Below are positions 8,712 through 16,593 of a DNA stretch of 64,000 bases, in pieces. Position 1 is the stretch's first letter. The number at the start of each line of letters is the position of its first letter. A program made the position numbers and the translations under genes. Location of the stretch: the NCBI GenBank assembly GCA_023426125.1, contig JAFABI010000058.1:1-64000 (forward strand). Reading direction: 5' to 3'. The DNA comes from Bacillota bacterium (GTDB taxonomy: Bacteria; Bacillota; Clostridia; Acetivibrionales; DTU013). The notes under the pieces were generated by a model, which was not told where the DNA came from, did no database searches, and worked only from the letters and a program-made list of their open reading frames with translations.

Positions 8712-9996
8712 TGATCAACCTCATGATATCGTTAAATGCAGCATAGACGGCGATCAGAATAATCAGTACGAAGCCCACCATTGAAATGAAAGCTTCCCTT
8801 TCAGGCTTCAACGGCTTTCTTCGGATTGCTTCTATGCCAATCAATAAGATCCTGTTTCCATCCAGCATGGGGAAGGGGATCAGGTTTGTGGCCCCTATGG
8901 CAATGCTCATCAGGCCGGTGGTCTGCATCAGGTAAATCAGCTTGGCCATCAGGTTCGGGCCCTGCTGCACCACAGTTCCTATGGTGGAAACCATACCGAT
9001 GGGCCCCATCATCTGATTGAGCTCCACCTGGCCGGTAACCAGCCAGACAATGCTGTAAGCCACACTTCTAACAATAGAATAGGAGAATACCACCGATTCC
9101 CTGAAAGAATCCCACAGGTTCCCTGTTTTAGCGTTAAACTCCAAGCCCAGGATATACTGCTCGGGTAATTTGTCTTCCTTCGGTATAAGGCTTACCGTGA
9201 CTTCATTGTTATTTCTCAAAGCCGTTATGCTTACTTCCTGCTTCCCGCTATTTTCCAGATAGGAGACAAGTGCCTCTCTGTCGGGCACTTCCTTGTCATT
9301 TATTCGAATAATCCTGTCTCCGGCCAATAAGCCGACTTTTTCCGCGGGATACCCCGGGGTGATGGATTGTATCACATTTGAATCCACGCCGGTATTGGCG
9401 TTAAAGCCTACGCCGATCCTATATACCGTGCTTTCCGGTACAATTTCGGGAACCATGGAGGTTTTGTGTTTTACATTATCCCTTACATATTCAATATCCA
9501 CCGGCTTCCCTTTGGATACATAAAGGAACTGGCTTACATCCAGGGGCAGATAAACGCTTTTGCCTCCATAACCGGTAATTTTATCTCCTTCCGCCAAACC
9601 TGCCCGGGTAGCAGGCGAATCCTGATCGATTCTGGATATCTCGGTTGTTAAAAAGCCCTGCCATGAAAACACAACCGTCAGGAGTATTGCCGCAAGAATC
9701 AGGTTGGCCAGAGGTCCGCCGAAAGCAGTAAGCGCCCGGGCATACCGCGGCTTGTTGTTAAACGCGCGCTCGCTCGTGGATTCACCCTCTTCGCCTTCCA
9801 TTTTGACATAGGCCATGATGGGGAAAAGCCTGATGGAGTACATGGTTTCACCCCGCTGTATGCTCCACAGCTTCGGCCCGACAAAAAGGGAAAACTCTTC
9901 AACTTTTATGCCAAACTTCTTGGCTGCCAGGAAATGTCCCAGCTCATGGACAATGACTATCACATTAAAGGCAACAAATGCCAGAATATAATTCAT
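8704..9996 (-). CDS. rseP: RIP metalloprotease RseP (site-2 protease)
   Basis: This is a membrane-embedded zinc protease for intramembrane cleavage of anti-sigma factors and signal-peptide remnants. I place the start at 9996, giving 430 residues: this ATG overlaps the dxr stop (ATGA) and has GGAGG 8 nt upstream, whereas an ATG 30 nt further up has no such site. HELGH at residues 17-21 lies in the first membrane helix. Two PDZ-like regions follow (around SPATRAGLAEGDKI and YPAEKVGLLAGDRI). The second active-site motif NLIPFPMLDGNR is near residue 370. A C-terminal membrane helix ends the protein. The neighbours dxr and ispG are the usual ones. Confidence 0.96.
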   Translation of the reverse strand: MNYILAFVAFNVIVIVHELGHFLAAKKFGIKVEEFSLFVGPKLWSIQRGETMYSIRLFPIMAYVKMEGEEGESTSERAFNNKPRYARALTAFGGPLANLILAAILLTVVFSWQGFLTTEISRIDQDSPATRAGLAEGDKITGYGGKSVYLPLDVSQFLYVSKGKPVDIEYVRDNVKHKTSMVPEIVPESTVYRIGVGFNANTGVDSNVIQSITPGYPAEKVGLLAGDRIIRINDKEVPDREALVSYLENSGKQEVSITALRNNNEVTVSLIPKEDKLPEQYILGLEFNAKTGNLWDSFRESVVFSYSIVRSVAYSIVWLVTGQVELNQMMGPIGMVSTIGTVVQQGPNLMAKLIYLMQTTGLMSIAIGATNLIPFPMLDGNRILLIGIEAIRRKPLKPEREAFISMVGFVLIILIAVYAAFNDIMRLING

Positions 9997-11135
9997 ACCA
10001 AACCTCCAACCATCTTTCTTGCCCATCTATCTGTTTCTATTATATCATCAAGACCGGGCTTTGTATTCACAGAATGTTTTTGCATCACCCTTTCCACGAC
10101 CCGGGGGATATCCAAAAATCCGATCCCGCCTGCGAGAAAAAGCCCGACAACCGCTTCATTCGCGGCATTCATGGCGGCCGGCATGGTTCCGCCCGCTTTC
10201 AAGGCCTCAAATGCAAGACCCAGGCACGGAAATGCTTCCATATCCGGTTCTTCAAAGGTTAAGGCGCCGCATTTGAGGAAATCAAGACGGGAAAAATCAT
10301 TTTCCGCCCTTTCAGGAAATGTAAGCGCCAGCTGGATGGGAATCCGCATATCCGGCGAGCCCAGCTGGGCCATGATGGAGCCGTCGATATATTCCACCAT
10401 GGAATGGATGATGCTTTGAGGATGCACAACTGTCTTTATTTTATCCGGCTCCACGTTAAAAAGCCACCTGGCTTCGATTACTTCCAGGCCTTTGTTCATA
10501 AGGGTCGCCGAATCAATGGTAATTTTGCTGCCCATTTTCCAGTTTGGATGCTTCAAGGCATCTGCCGCCGTCACATGTTCAAGGCTTTTTTTGCTCCTCC
10601 CCCGGAAGGGTCCGCCTGAAGCTGTCAATATCAGCTGTTTCACATCCTGATGCCTGTTTCCGTTGAGGCACTGGTAAATGGCCGAATGCTCGCTGTCTAC
10701 CGGAAATATTGCCGCATGATTCCGTTGTGCCTCTTCCATAACGATGGAACCGGCAGTTACAAGGGTCTCCTTGTTGGCCAGTGCAATATTCTTATGATTT
10801 TTTATCGCCTCAAGCGTCGGCACGAGACCGGCAATACCTACAATGGAGGTAACGACCGTATCTGCTTCCGGCATTGCGGCTACTTTTTTCACGCCTTCAA
10901 TTCCATAAAGTATTTCAATTTCCGGTCTGTCCAGTTTTTCTCTTAATTCGGCCGCCAGCTCCCTTGTTCCAACCGATAGTACGCGGGGCTTGAATTCCCT
11001 CGCCTGTTTTTCCAGCAGCTCTATATTAGAATGGGCCGACAAGCCTGATACCCTGATCCCCAGATTCTTTGCCACATCAAGGGTCTGGACACCGATGGAT
11101 CCTGTTGAGCCAAGTATTGCAATGTTTTTTGCCAT
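9993..11135 (-). CDS. dxr: 1-deoxy-D-xylulose 5-phosphate reductoisomerase
   Basis: It catalyses the NADPH-dependent rearrangement of DXP to MEP, the first committed step of the MEP isoprenoid pathway. At 380 residues it is full length. The N-terminal nucleotide site reads GSTGSIGVQTLDV. NKETLVTAG and the metal/substrate motif PVDSEHSA are in the middle, and SGGPF and MNKGLEVIEA follow. AGGAG sits 7 nt before the ATG. The stop overlaps the rseP start, so the two are probably translationally coupled. Confidence 0.98.
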   Translation of the reverse strand: MAKNIAILGSTGSIGVQTLDVAKNLGIRVSGLSAHSNIELLEKQAREFKPRVLSVGTRELAAELREKLDRPEIEILYGIEGVKKVAAMPEADTVVTSIVGIAGLVPTLEAIKNHKNIALANKETLVTAGSIVMEEAQRNHAAIFPVDSEHSAIYQCLNGNRHQDVKQLILTASGGPFRGRSKKSLEHVTAADALKHPNWKMGSKITIDSATLMNKGLEVIEARWLFNVEPDKIKTVVHPQSIIHSMVEYIDGSIMAQLGSPDMRIPIQLALTFPERAENDFSRLDFLKCGALTFEEPDMEAFPCLGLAFEALKAGGTMPAAMNAANEAVVGLFLAGGIGFLDIPRVVERVMQKHSVNTKPGLDDIIETDRWARKMVGGLV

Positions 11136-11149
11136 GTTTTTCTCCTATT

Positions 11150-11235
11150 CAAACGGGAACGTATCTCAGCTTAGAAAAGAATACCTCCTGCCCGCCCCCG
11201 TGACTCTTTCTTCTTGCAGGGGTGTCCCCTCAGCT
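11150..11235. repeat. Single diverged GGGGACA-type repeat unit in the dxr-cdsA gap
   Basis: The plus strand shows TTCAAACGGGAACGT..., then GAATACCTCCTGCCCGCCCC, GTGACTCTTTCTTCTTGC and GGGGTGTCCCCT. This is the same order of blocks as the 88-bp units at 7471-7646. Confidence 0.6.
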
Positions 11236-11238
11236 TTT

Positions 11239-12093
11239 TCATCCAATTGCCAGACACAGGCTTAAGTAAAAATAAACAACGGGAGCGACAAAAAGAATAC
11301 TGTCAAACCTGTCCAGCACTCCGCCATGCCCCGGCATCAGACGGCCGTAATCCTTAATGCCCACATGCCTTTTGATCGCCGATGCGGACCAGTCTCCTGC
11401 CTGCGAAATGATTCCGCAGAGCAAGCCCAGGGCTATGTAGTGATAAAAGGGTATTCCGCCGGGATCATATATGCCCCGGGTATTCAAAAAGGCTCCCAAC
11501 GCCGTCATTACGGCCACACAGCCCAAAACCCCGCCGATTGAGCCTTCAAGGCTTTTTTTGGGACTGACGACAGGCAGTATTTTTGTCCGGCCGAAGGCGA
11601 CTCCCGAAAAATACGCAAAGGTATCCGTCGCCCATGCCCCTGCGAATACCAGCCAGATATACAAATCACCTCTTTCCCCCATGTACCTTACCAGTGTGAT
11701 GAAGGAAAATAAAAATATTACATAAACAATACCCAGGATAGTAACTGCAGTATCGGCCACCTTGTATTTTTCAAATTTAAATATCAAAACGCAAAAAACA
11801 GCCAGAATAACGAGAAACATAACCAGGGACAGCCCTTTGAAAGGCTCAAGGGAAAAGCTTAAGCCGCTTGCATTGATTCTGTCTTTAAAGCATAAATACA
11901 GCAGCGGCAGACAGGAAAGATAGCCGATGGGCTTAATGGGCTTGTAGCCGCCGCTTTCCATGGCTCCGTAAAATTCATGGATCCCGATGAGTGCCAGAAC
12001 AAATACGGCCGCACCCAGGGCTTCCCTTCCCAGAAACATGATGAGCACCAGAAGTATCAAGGCTGCAATTGAACTGATGATACGCGTCCTCAT
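11239..12093 (-). CDS. cdsA: Phosphatidate cytidylyltransferase
   Basis: An integral membrane enzyme that makes CDP-diacylglycerol from phosphatidic acid and CTP for phospholipid synthesis. Its 284 residues carry about eight hydrophobic segments. The family signature is visible near the C-terminus (MPGHGGVLDRFDSILF), as is SPKKSLEGSIGG in the middle. The ATG overlaps the uppS stop by ATGA, so it is translated from the same message. Confidence 0.96.
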   Translation of the reverse strand: MRTRIISSIAALILLVLIMFLGREALGAAVFVLALIGIHEFYGAMESGGYKPIKPIGYLSCLPLLYLCFKDRINASGLSFSLEPFKGLSLVMFLVILAVFCVLIFKFEKYKVADTAVTILGIVYVIFLFSFITLVRYMGERGDLYIWLVFAGAWATDTFAYFSGVAFGRTKILPVVSPKKSLEGSIGGVLGCVAVMTALGAFLNTRGIYDPGGIPFYHYIALGLLCGIISQAGDWSASAIKRHVGIKDYGRLMPGHGGVLDRFDSILFVAPVVYFYLSLCLAIG

Positions 12094-12839
12094 TTGCCAA
12101 CGCCCCCATACCTTCGGTTTCTTTTTTGGTACACCTCAATGGCTTCCAGAAGATCCTTCCTGGAAAAGTCCGGCCATAAAATGTCGGAATACCAGAACTC
12201 GGCATAGGATGACTGCCACAGGAGGAAATTGCTCAATCTGTTTTCTCCGCTGGGCCTTATGACCAGATCAGGGTCGGGTATTCCTGCCGTATAGAGATAG
12301 TTGGCTACCAATAGCTCGTTTATAGCGTCAATGGTAAGCCCGCCTCTTTTTACCTCTACAGCGATGCGTCTTACCATCTCCACGATTTCACTTCTGCTGC
12401 CATAGTTCAGAGCGATCACAAGGGTCAGTCCGTTATTTTTTTTTGTGCTTTCCGTTACCCTCACGATCTCCCTTTTTATTTCTTCCGTAAGGCCGTTGGA
12501 ATCCCCGATGACTTTGATTTTTACATTTTTACCGGCGATCTCCTTATCCGCATTTTTCAGAAACTCCAGCAGCAGCGACATCAGCGTATCCACTTCATCC
12601 TTCGGCCTTGACCAGTTTTCAGTGGAGAAAGCATATACGGTTAAATATTTAATTCCTATTTCATCACTGTATCGCACAATTTTCTTTAAGTTATTTGCTC
12701 CTTCACGGTGCCCTGCGCTCCGCGGCAGTCCTCTCCGCGATGCCCAACGGCCGTTGCCGTCCATAAATATTGCAATATGTACAGGCAGGGAATTATTATC
12801 GATTTTTTCTGCTTTACTGCTTTTTCTGAAAAAAAACAT
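12090..12839 (-). CDS. uppS: Undecaprenyl diphosphate synthase (cis-prenyltransferase)
   Basis: It condenses isopentenyl diphosphate units onto farnesyl diphosphate to give the C55 carrier lipid for peptidoglycan and wall polymers. The 249 residues include the diagnostic HIAIFMDGNGRWA near residue 20, the YAFSTENW block, and the C-terminal RPSGENRLSNFLLWQ-type substrate region. GGAGG precedes the ATG. It heads the uppS-cdsA-dxr-rseP-ispG-polC run and has its own promoter upstream. Confidence 0.97.
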   Translation of the reverse strand: MFFFRKSSKAEKIDNNSLPVHIAIFMDGNGRWASRRGLPRSAGHREGANNLKKIVRYSDEIGIKYLTVYAFSTENWSRPKDEVDTLMSLLLEFLKNADKEIAGKNVKIKVIGDSNGLTEEIKREIVRVTESTKKNNGLTLVIALNYGSRSEIVEMVRRIAVEVKRGGLTIDAINELLVANYLYTAGIPDPDLVIRPSGENRLSNFLLWQSSYAEFWYSDILWPDFSRKDLLEAIEVYQKRNRRYGGVGK

Positions 12840-12874
12840 CCATTCCTCCAGAGCCTTATTTTTTACTCTCCTCT

Positions 12875-12903
12875 ATTATATAGAACATAATTCTGAAAAA
12901 CAA
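12875..12903 (-). promoter_or_regulatory. Sigma-A type promoter before uppS
   Basis: TTGTTT (12903-12898), a 17-nt spacer and TATAAT (12880-12875) lie about 35 nt before the uppS start. A promoter here would make uppS to polC a separate transcription unit from frr. Confidence 0.55.
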
Positions 12904-13049
12904 GAAAATTTGCCCCACCCTTATTCAAGCGTTAAGGCAAATTATCCAGTTACCCTTCAAAAGGGACATTCCTAAGCTTATTAGTAAAACTCCACGTATA
13001 TTCGTTACCAGATAAGTTTGACAAAAGCGGGACATGGCGATGGCAATCT

Positions 13050-13253
13050 TCAATCCGACGACTCAAGATTGCATACGATCAATTGCCGCACTTCAGTGCC
13101 AGCTGCTTTTTGTCTGACAACTCTTGATTGGGGCCGGTACTCTTCACCGGCTTTTCTTGGCGCCGTAGTCAGCTTGACCTCAACTTCGCCGACGCCTTCC
13201 TCTTTAAAAATCCGAAGCGCCTCTTCCAGTGTAAAGCCGGTAACATCTTTCAT
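13050..13253 (-). CDS. Small conserved-type hypothetical protein between frr and uppS
   Basis: A 67-residue reading if started at the ATG at 13253 (MKDVTGFTLEEALRIF...). The frame stays open upstream to an ATG at 13322 (90 residues), but those 23 extra codons run into GGGGACA-type repeat DNA (GNVRFMKHECGH), so I prefer the inner start. A GGAGGG lies 14 nt upstream, a rather long spacing. The protein looks like one compact domain: an amphipathic helix (FTLEEALRIFKEEG), then strands with VEVKLTTAPRK, SRVVRQ and LIVC. I recall similar small proteins in this position in other clostridia, but I know no function and propose none. Confidence 0.6.
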   Translation of the reverse strand: MKDVTGFTLEEALRIFKEEGVGEVEVKLTTAPRKAGEEYRPQSRVVRQKAAGTEVRQLIVCNLESSD

Positions 13254-13299
13254 AAATGGCTTATGTCCCTCCACTGTGTGCCCACATTCATGTTTCATA

Positions 13300-13385
13300 A
13301 AACGGACATTCCCTCTTATCAAACGGGGACATTCCTCAACGCAAAAGGAATACCCCTTGCTTGAGAGAGGTGTGTCCCCTCTCCT
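13300..13385. repeat. GGGGACA-type repeat units between frr and the small ORF
   Basis: AAAACGGACATTCCCT (from about 13300) and TCAAACGGGGACATTCCT (from 13319) are followed by GGAATACCCCTTGC and GGTGTGTCCCCT, the same blocks as in the ispG-polC gap. A further short piece (CCTTCAAAAGGGACATTCCT) lies at about 12953-12973. Confidence 0.6.
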
Positions 13386-13943
13386 CTAAACCTCCAGGAT
13401 TTCCTTATCCTTCAGCTCAATCAGTTTGTCGATATCGGCTATGTATTTGTCCGTGAGCTTCTGAATATCCGTTTCGGCATCCTTGAGGTCGTCTTCGGTC
13501 ATTTCGCCGCTTTTCTTCTGCACCTTGAAATGCTCGATGGCATCTCTCCTTATGGACCTGATTGCAACTTTGGAGTCTTCGCCGTACTTTTTGACCGCTT
13601 TGGTCAATTCCTTTCTTCTTTCCTCCGTTAAAACGGGGAATACGAGGCGGATGACTTTTCCGTCGTTGTTGGGATTGATCCCTATATCGGACTTCTGAAT
13701 GGCCTTTTCAATATCTTTGAGTATTTTTGATTCCCAGGGCTGGATTACAATTACACGGGCCTCGGGAACCGTTATGCTTCCCAACTGATTTATCGGAGTA
13801 GGGGCTCCATAATAATCGACGGATATCCTGTCCAATATGGAAGGATTCGCCCTGCCAGCCCTGAGCCCCGCAAGTTCTTCCTTCAAAACGTGGATTGCCT
13901 TGTTCATTTTGTCCTCGATCGCTTTGTAAGCTTCCTTTGCCAT
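13386..13943 (-). CDS. frr: Ribosome recycling factor
   Basis: It splits post-termination ribosomes together with EF-G. The 185 residues are exactly the family length. Recognisable parts are the N-terminal helix with LRAGRANPSILD, the YYGAPTPINQLGSI loop, PWESKILKDIEKAI and the C-terminal helices. It starts 19 bp after pyrH, with an AGGGAGGTAG ribosome site in between; pyrH-frr is the usual pair. Confidence 0.98.
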   Translation of the reverse strand: MAKEAYKAIEDKMNKAIHVLKEELAGLRAGRANPSILDRISVDYYGAPTPINQLGSITVPEARVIVIQPWESKILKDIEKAIQKSDIGINPNNDGKVIRLVFPVLTEERRKELTKAVKKYGEDSKVAIRSIRRDAIEHFKVQKKSGEMTEDDLKDAETDIQKLTDKYIADIDKLIELKDKEILEV

Positions 13944-13962
13944 AACTTCTACCTCCCTTATT

Positions 13963-14670
13963 TTAGTTTATCATTGTCCCGGTATGCTGTCCAGTTACAA
14001 CCTTTAAAATGTTTTCACTGTCATCCAGCTTGAATACGATAATGGGGATATTGTTGTCCATACATAGGGAAAGCGCCGTTGAATCCATTACTCCCAATCT
14101 TTTGTTCAAGGCATCGATATACGAGATGCTCTCATATCTCACGGCATTAGGATTTGTCAGCGGGTCGCTGTCATATACTCCGTCCACCGTCTTGGCCATA
14201 AGAATAACTTCTGCATCGATTTCCGCCGCTCTCAACGCAGCCGTAGTATCGGTTGAAAAATAGGGATTTCCGGTACCGCAGGCAAATATCACTATCCTTT
14301 TCTTTTCCAGGTGCCTGATTGCCTTTCTTCTTATATACGGCTCGGCAATCTGTCTCATTTCAATCGCCGTCTGTACCCTGGTCTGAATTCCCCTGGCCTC
14401 AAGCGCATCCTGTAGTGCAAGAGAATTTATAACCGTTGCCAGCATCCCCATATGGTCCGCAGTCGTCCTATCCATTCCCTTGCCGCTGCGGCCCCTCCAG
14501 AAGTTCCCTCCGCCGACCACAATGGAAATCTCAATTCCCATGTTGTATGCATCGCGTATCCTGTCGGAAATTCTCCCCAGCGTACTTGCGTCGATCCCGG
14601 ACCTTTGCGTTCCGGCAAGCGCTTCCCCGCTGAGCTTTAACAATACCCTTTTGTACTTTGGCGTAGCCAT
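13963..14670 (-). CDS. pyrH: UMP kinase
   Basis: It phosphorylates UMP to UDP in pyrimidine nucleotide synthesis. The 235 residues show the amino-acid-kinase fold: KRVLLKLSGEAL at the N-terminus, VVGGGNFWRG for the phosphate loop, ADHMGMLATVINSL, and GTGNPYFSTDTTAALRA. It is separated from tsf by a terminator, so it probably has its own promoter in the 130-bp gap, although I see no strong consensus there. Confidence 0.98.
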   Translation of the reverse strand: MATPKYKRVLLKLSGEALAGTQRSGIDASTLGRISDRIRDAYNMGIEISIVVGGGNFWRGRSGKGMDRTTADHMGMLATVINSLALQDALEARGIQTRVQTAIEMRQIAEPYIRRKAIRHLEKKRIVIFACGTGNPYFSTDTTAALRAAEIDAEVILMAKTVDGVYDSDPLTNPNAVRYESISYIDALNKRLGVMDSTALSLCMDNNIPIIVFKLDDSENILKVVTGQHTGTMIN

Positions 14671-14762
14671 TGAAACCGTACCCCCGTCATCTTATAATTT
14701 TCTACACGGAAATAAAAATTCCTGCTAGAATTGATAAGCTGCAGAAAAGATTTTATTTCATA

Positions 14763-14795
14763 AAAAAGGGAACATACATGATCAAATATGTTCCC
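14763..14795 (-). terminator. Rho-independent terminator after tsf
   Basis: On the minus strand GGGAACATA...TATGTTCCC forms a stem directly followed by TTTTTT. It begins about 9 nt beyond the tsf stop and should end the rpsB-tsf message before pyrH. Confidence 0.85.
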
Positions 14796-14803
14796 CCGTT
14801 TTA

Positions 14804-15451
14804 TCAACCGCCAATCTGTTTCATTACCTCATCTGCGAAGTTTTCTTCTTTCTTTGCAAGTCCTTCGCCTCTTTCAAATCTTACAAACCTTCGAATGCTG
14901 ATATTTTCACCAATGGCGGCAATTTTTTCCGTCGTAAGCTGCTTGATGGTCTTGTCCGGATCCTTGATCCAGCCCTGCTCCAGAAGGCAGAATTCCTTGT
15001 AGAATTTTTCAATTCTTCCCTCCACCATCTTTTCAATGATCTTTTCCGGCTTGCCTTCATTGCGGGCCTGCGCCTTCAATATTTCCTTTTCCTTTTCAAG
15101 GATGTCGGCAGGAACTTCTTCCTTCCTGACATACTCGGGTTTCGCCGCGGCTATCTGCATTGCTATATCCTTGACAAAAGTTTTAAATTCCTCGTTTGCT
15201 GCCGCAAAGTCGGTTTCAATATTGACTTCTACAAGGACGCCGATTCTGCCGTTGCCATGTATGTATGAATCCACAAGACCCTCGGCTGCGATTCTGCCGG
15301 CTTTCTTGGCCGCAGCGGCAAGTCCTTTTTCCCTTAAATATTCAATCGCCTTGTCCATATTTCCATTGGTCTCTGTCAGGGCTTTCTTGCAGTCCATCAT
15401 CCCGGCCCCGGTTCTCTCGCGAAGCTGTTTTACCAATTCAGCAGTAATCAT
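14804..15451 (-). CDS. tsf: Translation elongation factor Ts
   Basis: Guanine nucleotide exchange factor for EF-Tu. At 215 residues it is one of the short forms seen in many Gram-positives. The UBA-like N-terminus reads VKQLRERTGAGMMDCKKAL, followed by AIEYLREKGLAAAAKKAGR. The core has IETDFAAANEEFKTF. GGAGG lies 8 nt before the ATG. It follows rpsB with a hairpin terminator between them. Confidence 0.98.
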   Translation of the reverse strand: MITAELVKQLRERTGAGMMDCKKALTETNGNMDKAIEYLREKGLAAAAKKAGRIAAEGLVDSYIHGNGRIGVLVEVNIETDFAAANEEFKTFVKDIAMQIAAAKPEYVRKEEVPADILEKEKEILKAQARNEGKPEKIIEKMVEGRIEKFYKEFCLLEQGWIKDPDKTIKQLTTEKIAAIGENISIRRFVRFERGEGLAKKEENFADEVMKQIGG

Positions 15452-15500
15452 ACAAATTCCTCCAAACGATCATTAATCATAGTATTTACATAAATATTCA

Positions 15501-15540
15501 AAAAAATCCGGTCCCGGTATGCCCAAGACCGGATTATTCT
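15501..15540 (-). terminator. Terminator-like hairpin between rpsB and tsf
   Basis: On the minus strand AATCCGGTC - loop - GACCGGATT is followed by TTTTTT. Such a site inside rpsB-tsf would reduce tsf relative to rpsB rather than abolish it, because no tsf promoter is obvious in the remaining 50 bp. Confidence 0.75.
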
Positions 15541-15551
15541 CTTTTTTGGGT

Positions 15552-16328
15552 TTAGGCCTCGGCCATTGCCACATTGTCTGTGGACATATCGCCTGTTTCA
15601 TTGATTTTGGCGACTTCATCCGCATTATTCTCTTCCGCCATCTGTTCGCCCTGCCTGCCTTCAAGTATGGCATCGGCCACCTTTGCCGCTATGAGCTTGA
15701 CGGCTCTTATTGCATCGTCATTGCCCGGAATTACGTAATCCACTTCATCCGGATCACAGTTGGTGTCAACGATGGCAACGACAGGAATACCAAGCTTCCT
15801 GGCTTCAAGAATCGCGATTCTTTCCTTCCTTGGGTCAACAACAAACAAGGCCCCGGGAACTCTCTTCATATTCTTAATTCCGCCAAGATACTTCGTAAGC
15901 TTTTCCATTTCGCCTTTGAGCTTGATAACTTCTTTCTTGGGAAGAACTTCAAACAGTCCGTTCTGCTCCATATTTTCCAGCTGATTCAGCCTGTCGATCC
16001 TCTTGCGGATTGTTTTGAAATTGGTAAGCATTCCGCCCAGCCATCTTGCGTTTACAAAGAACTGGCCGCTTCTCTCCGCTTCTTCCTTGATCGAATCCTG
16101 GGCCTGCTTTTTGGTTCCTACGAAAAGTACGTCTTCGCCGTTCATGGCGACTTCCCTGATAAAGAAATAGGCCTCTTCGACTTTCTTTACGGTTTTCTGC
16201 AGGTCGATGATATAGATACCGTTTCTTTCCGTAAAGATGTATTCGGCCATTTTGGGATTCCATCTCCTGGTCTGATGACCGAAATGGACGCCTGCTTCCA
16301 GCAGCTGCTTCATTGAAATAACTGACAT
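15552..16328 (-). CDS. rpsB: 30S ribosomal protein S2
   Basis: A ribosomal small-subunit protein, 258 residues. The N-terminus MKQLLEAGVHFGHQTRRWNP, the middle VLFVGTKKQAQDSI, and RVPGALFVVDPRKE are diagnostic. The C-terminal tail is acidic and rich in Asn/Glu, typical of Gram-positive S2. AGGAGGG lies about 9 nt before the ATG. It has its own promoter and a 140-nt leader. Confidence 0.98.
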   Translation of the reverse strand: MSVISMKQLLEAGVHFGHQTRRWNPKMAEYIFTERNGIYIIDLQKTVKKVEEAYFFIREVAMNGEDVLFVGTKKQAQDSIKEEAERSGQFFVNARWLGGMLTNFKTIRKRIDRLNQLENMEQNGLFEVLPKKEVIKLKGEMEKLTKYLGGIKNMKRVPGALFVVDPRKERIAILEARKLGIPVVAIVDTNCDPDEVDYVIPGNDDAIRAVKLIAAKVADAILEGRQGEQMAEENNADEVAKINETGDMSTDNVAMAEA

Positions 16329-16470
16329 GATCTAACCCTCCTAAAGTTTTACACCGCCACCGGCTTCATCCTGTGCAAGCCACCCAGGTTGCATGGGCGA
16401 GCAGCAAGCAAAGCTTGCGACCAGCCCATTGGGCACTTCCTTGCAAGTCGTCCGGTGTGAGTATTTTAAT
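16329..16470 (-). promoter_or_regulatory. rpsB leader region with hairpin repeat
   Basis: The roughly 140-nt untranslated leader between the promoter and rpsB contains a strong inverted repeat: GGGCTGGTCGCAAGC - TTTG - CTTGCTGCTCGCCC on the minus strand (plus 16394-16428). An outer pair (TTGCAAG near 16441, CTTGCAC near 16375) could stack below it. Leaders of ribosomal protein genes are often autoregulatory. However, a similar hairpin also occurs at 63043-63090, so part of this leader may be an inserted repeat rather than an S2-binding element. Confidence 0.45.
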
Positions 16471-16478
16471 CGTATTGT

Positions 16479-16507
16479 AGTATAACACAGGACATCTTTT
16501 TTTACAA
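16479..16507 (-). promoter_or_regulatory. Sigma-A type promoter of rpsB-tsf
   Basis: TTGTAA (16507-16502), a 17-nt spacer and TATACT (16484-16479) lie in an A/T-rich stretch. Confidence 0.75.
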
Positions 16508-16593
16508 GAAAAATTTATGGTTAAGATAGCATTTATGCGGAAGCGCAATGCGCGCCCCTACGGAACCAAAATTTTACAGCCTCTGGTACTAAG

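Noticed and set aside
15519..16316. 265-codon open frame on the plus strand
   Set aside because: It is antisense to rpsB, which is unmistakable on the minus strand.
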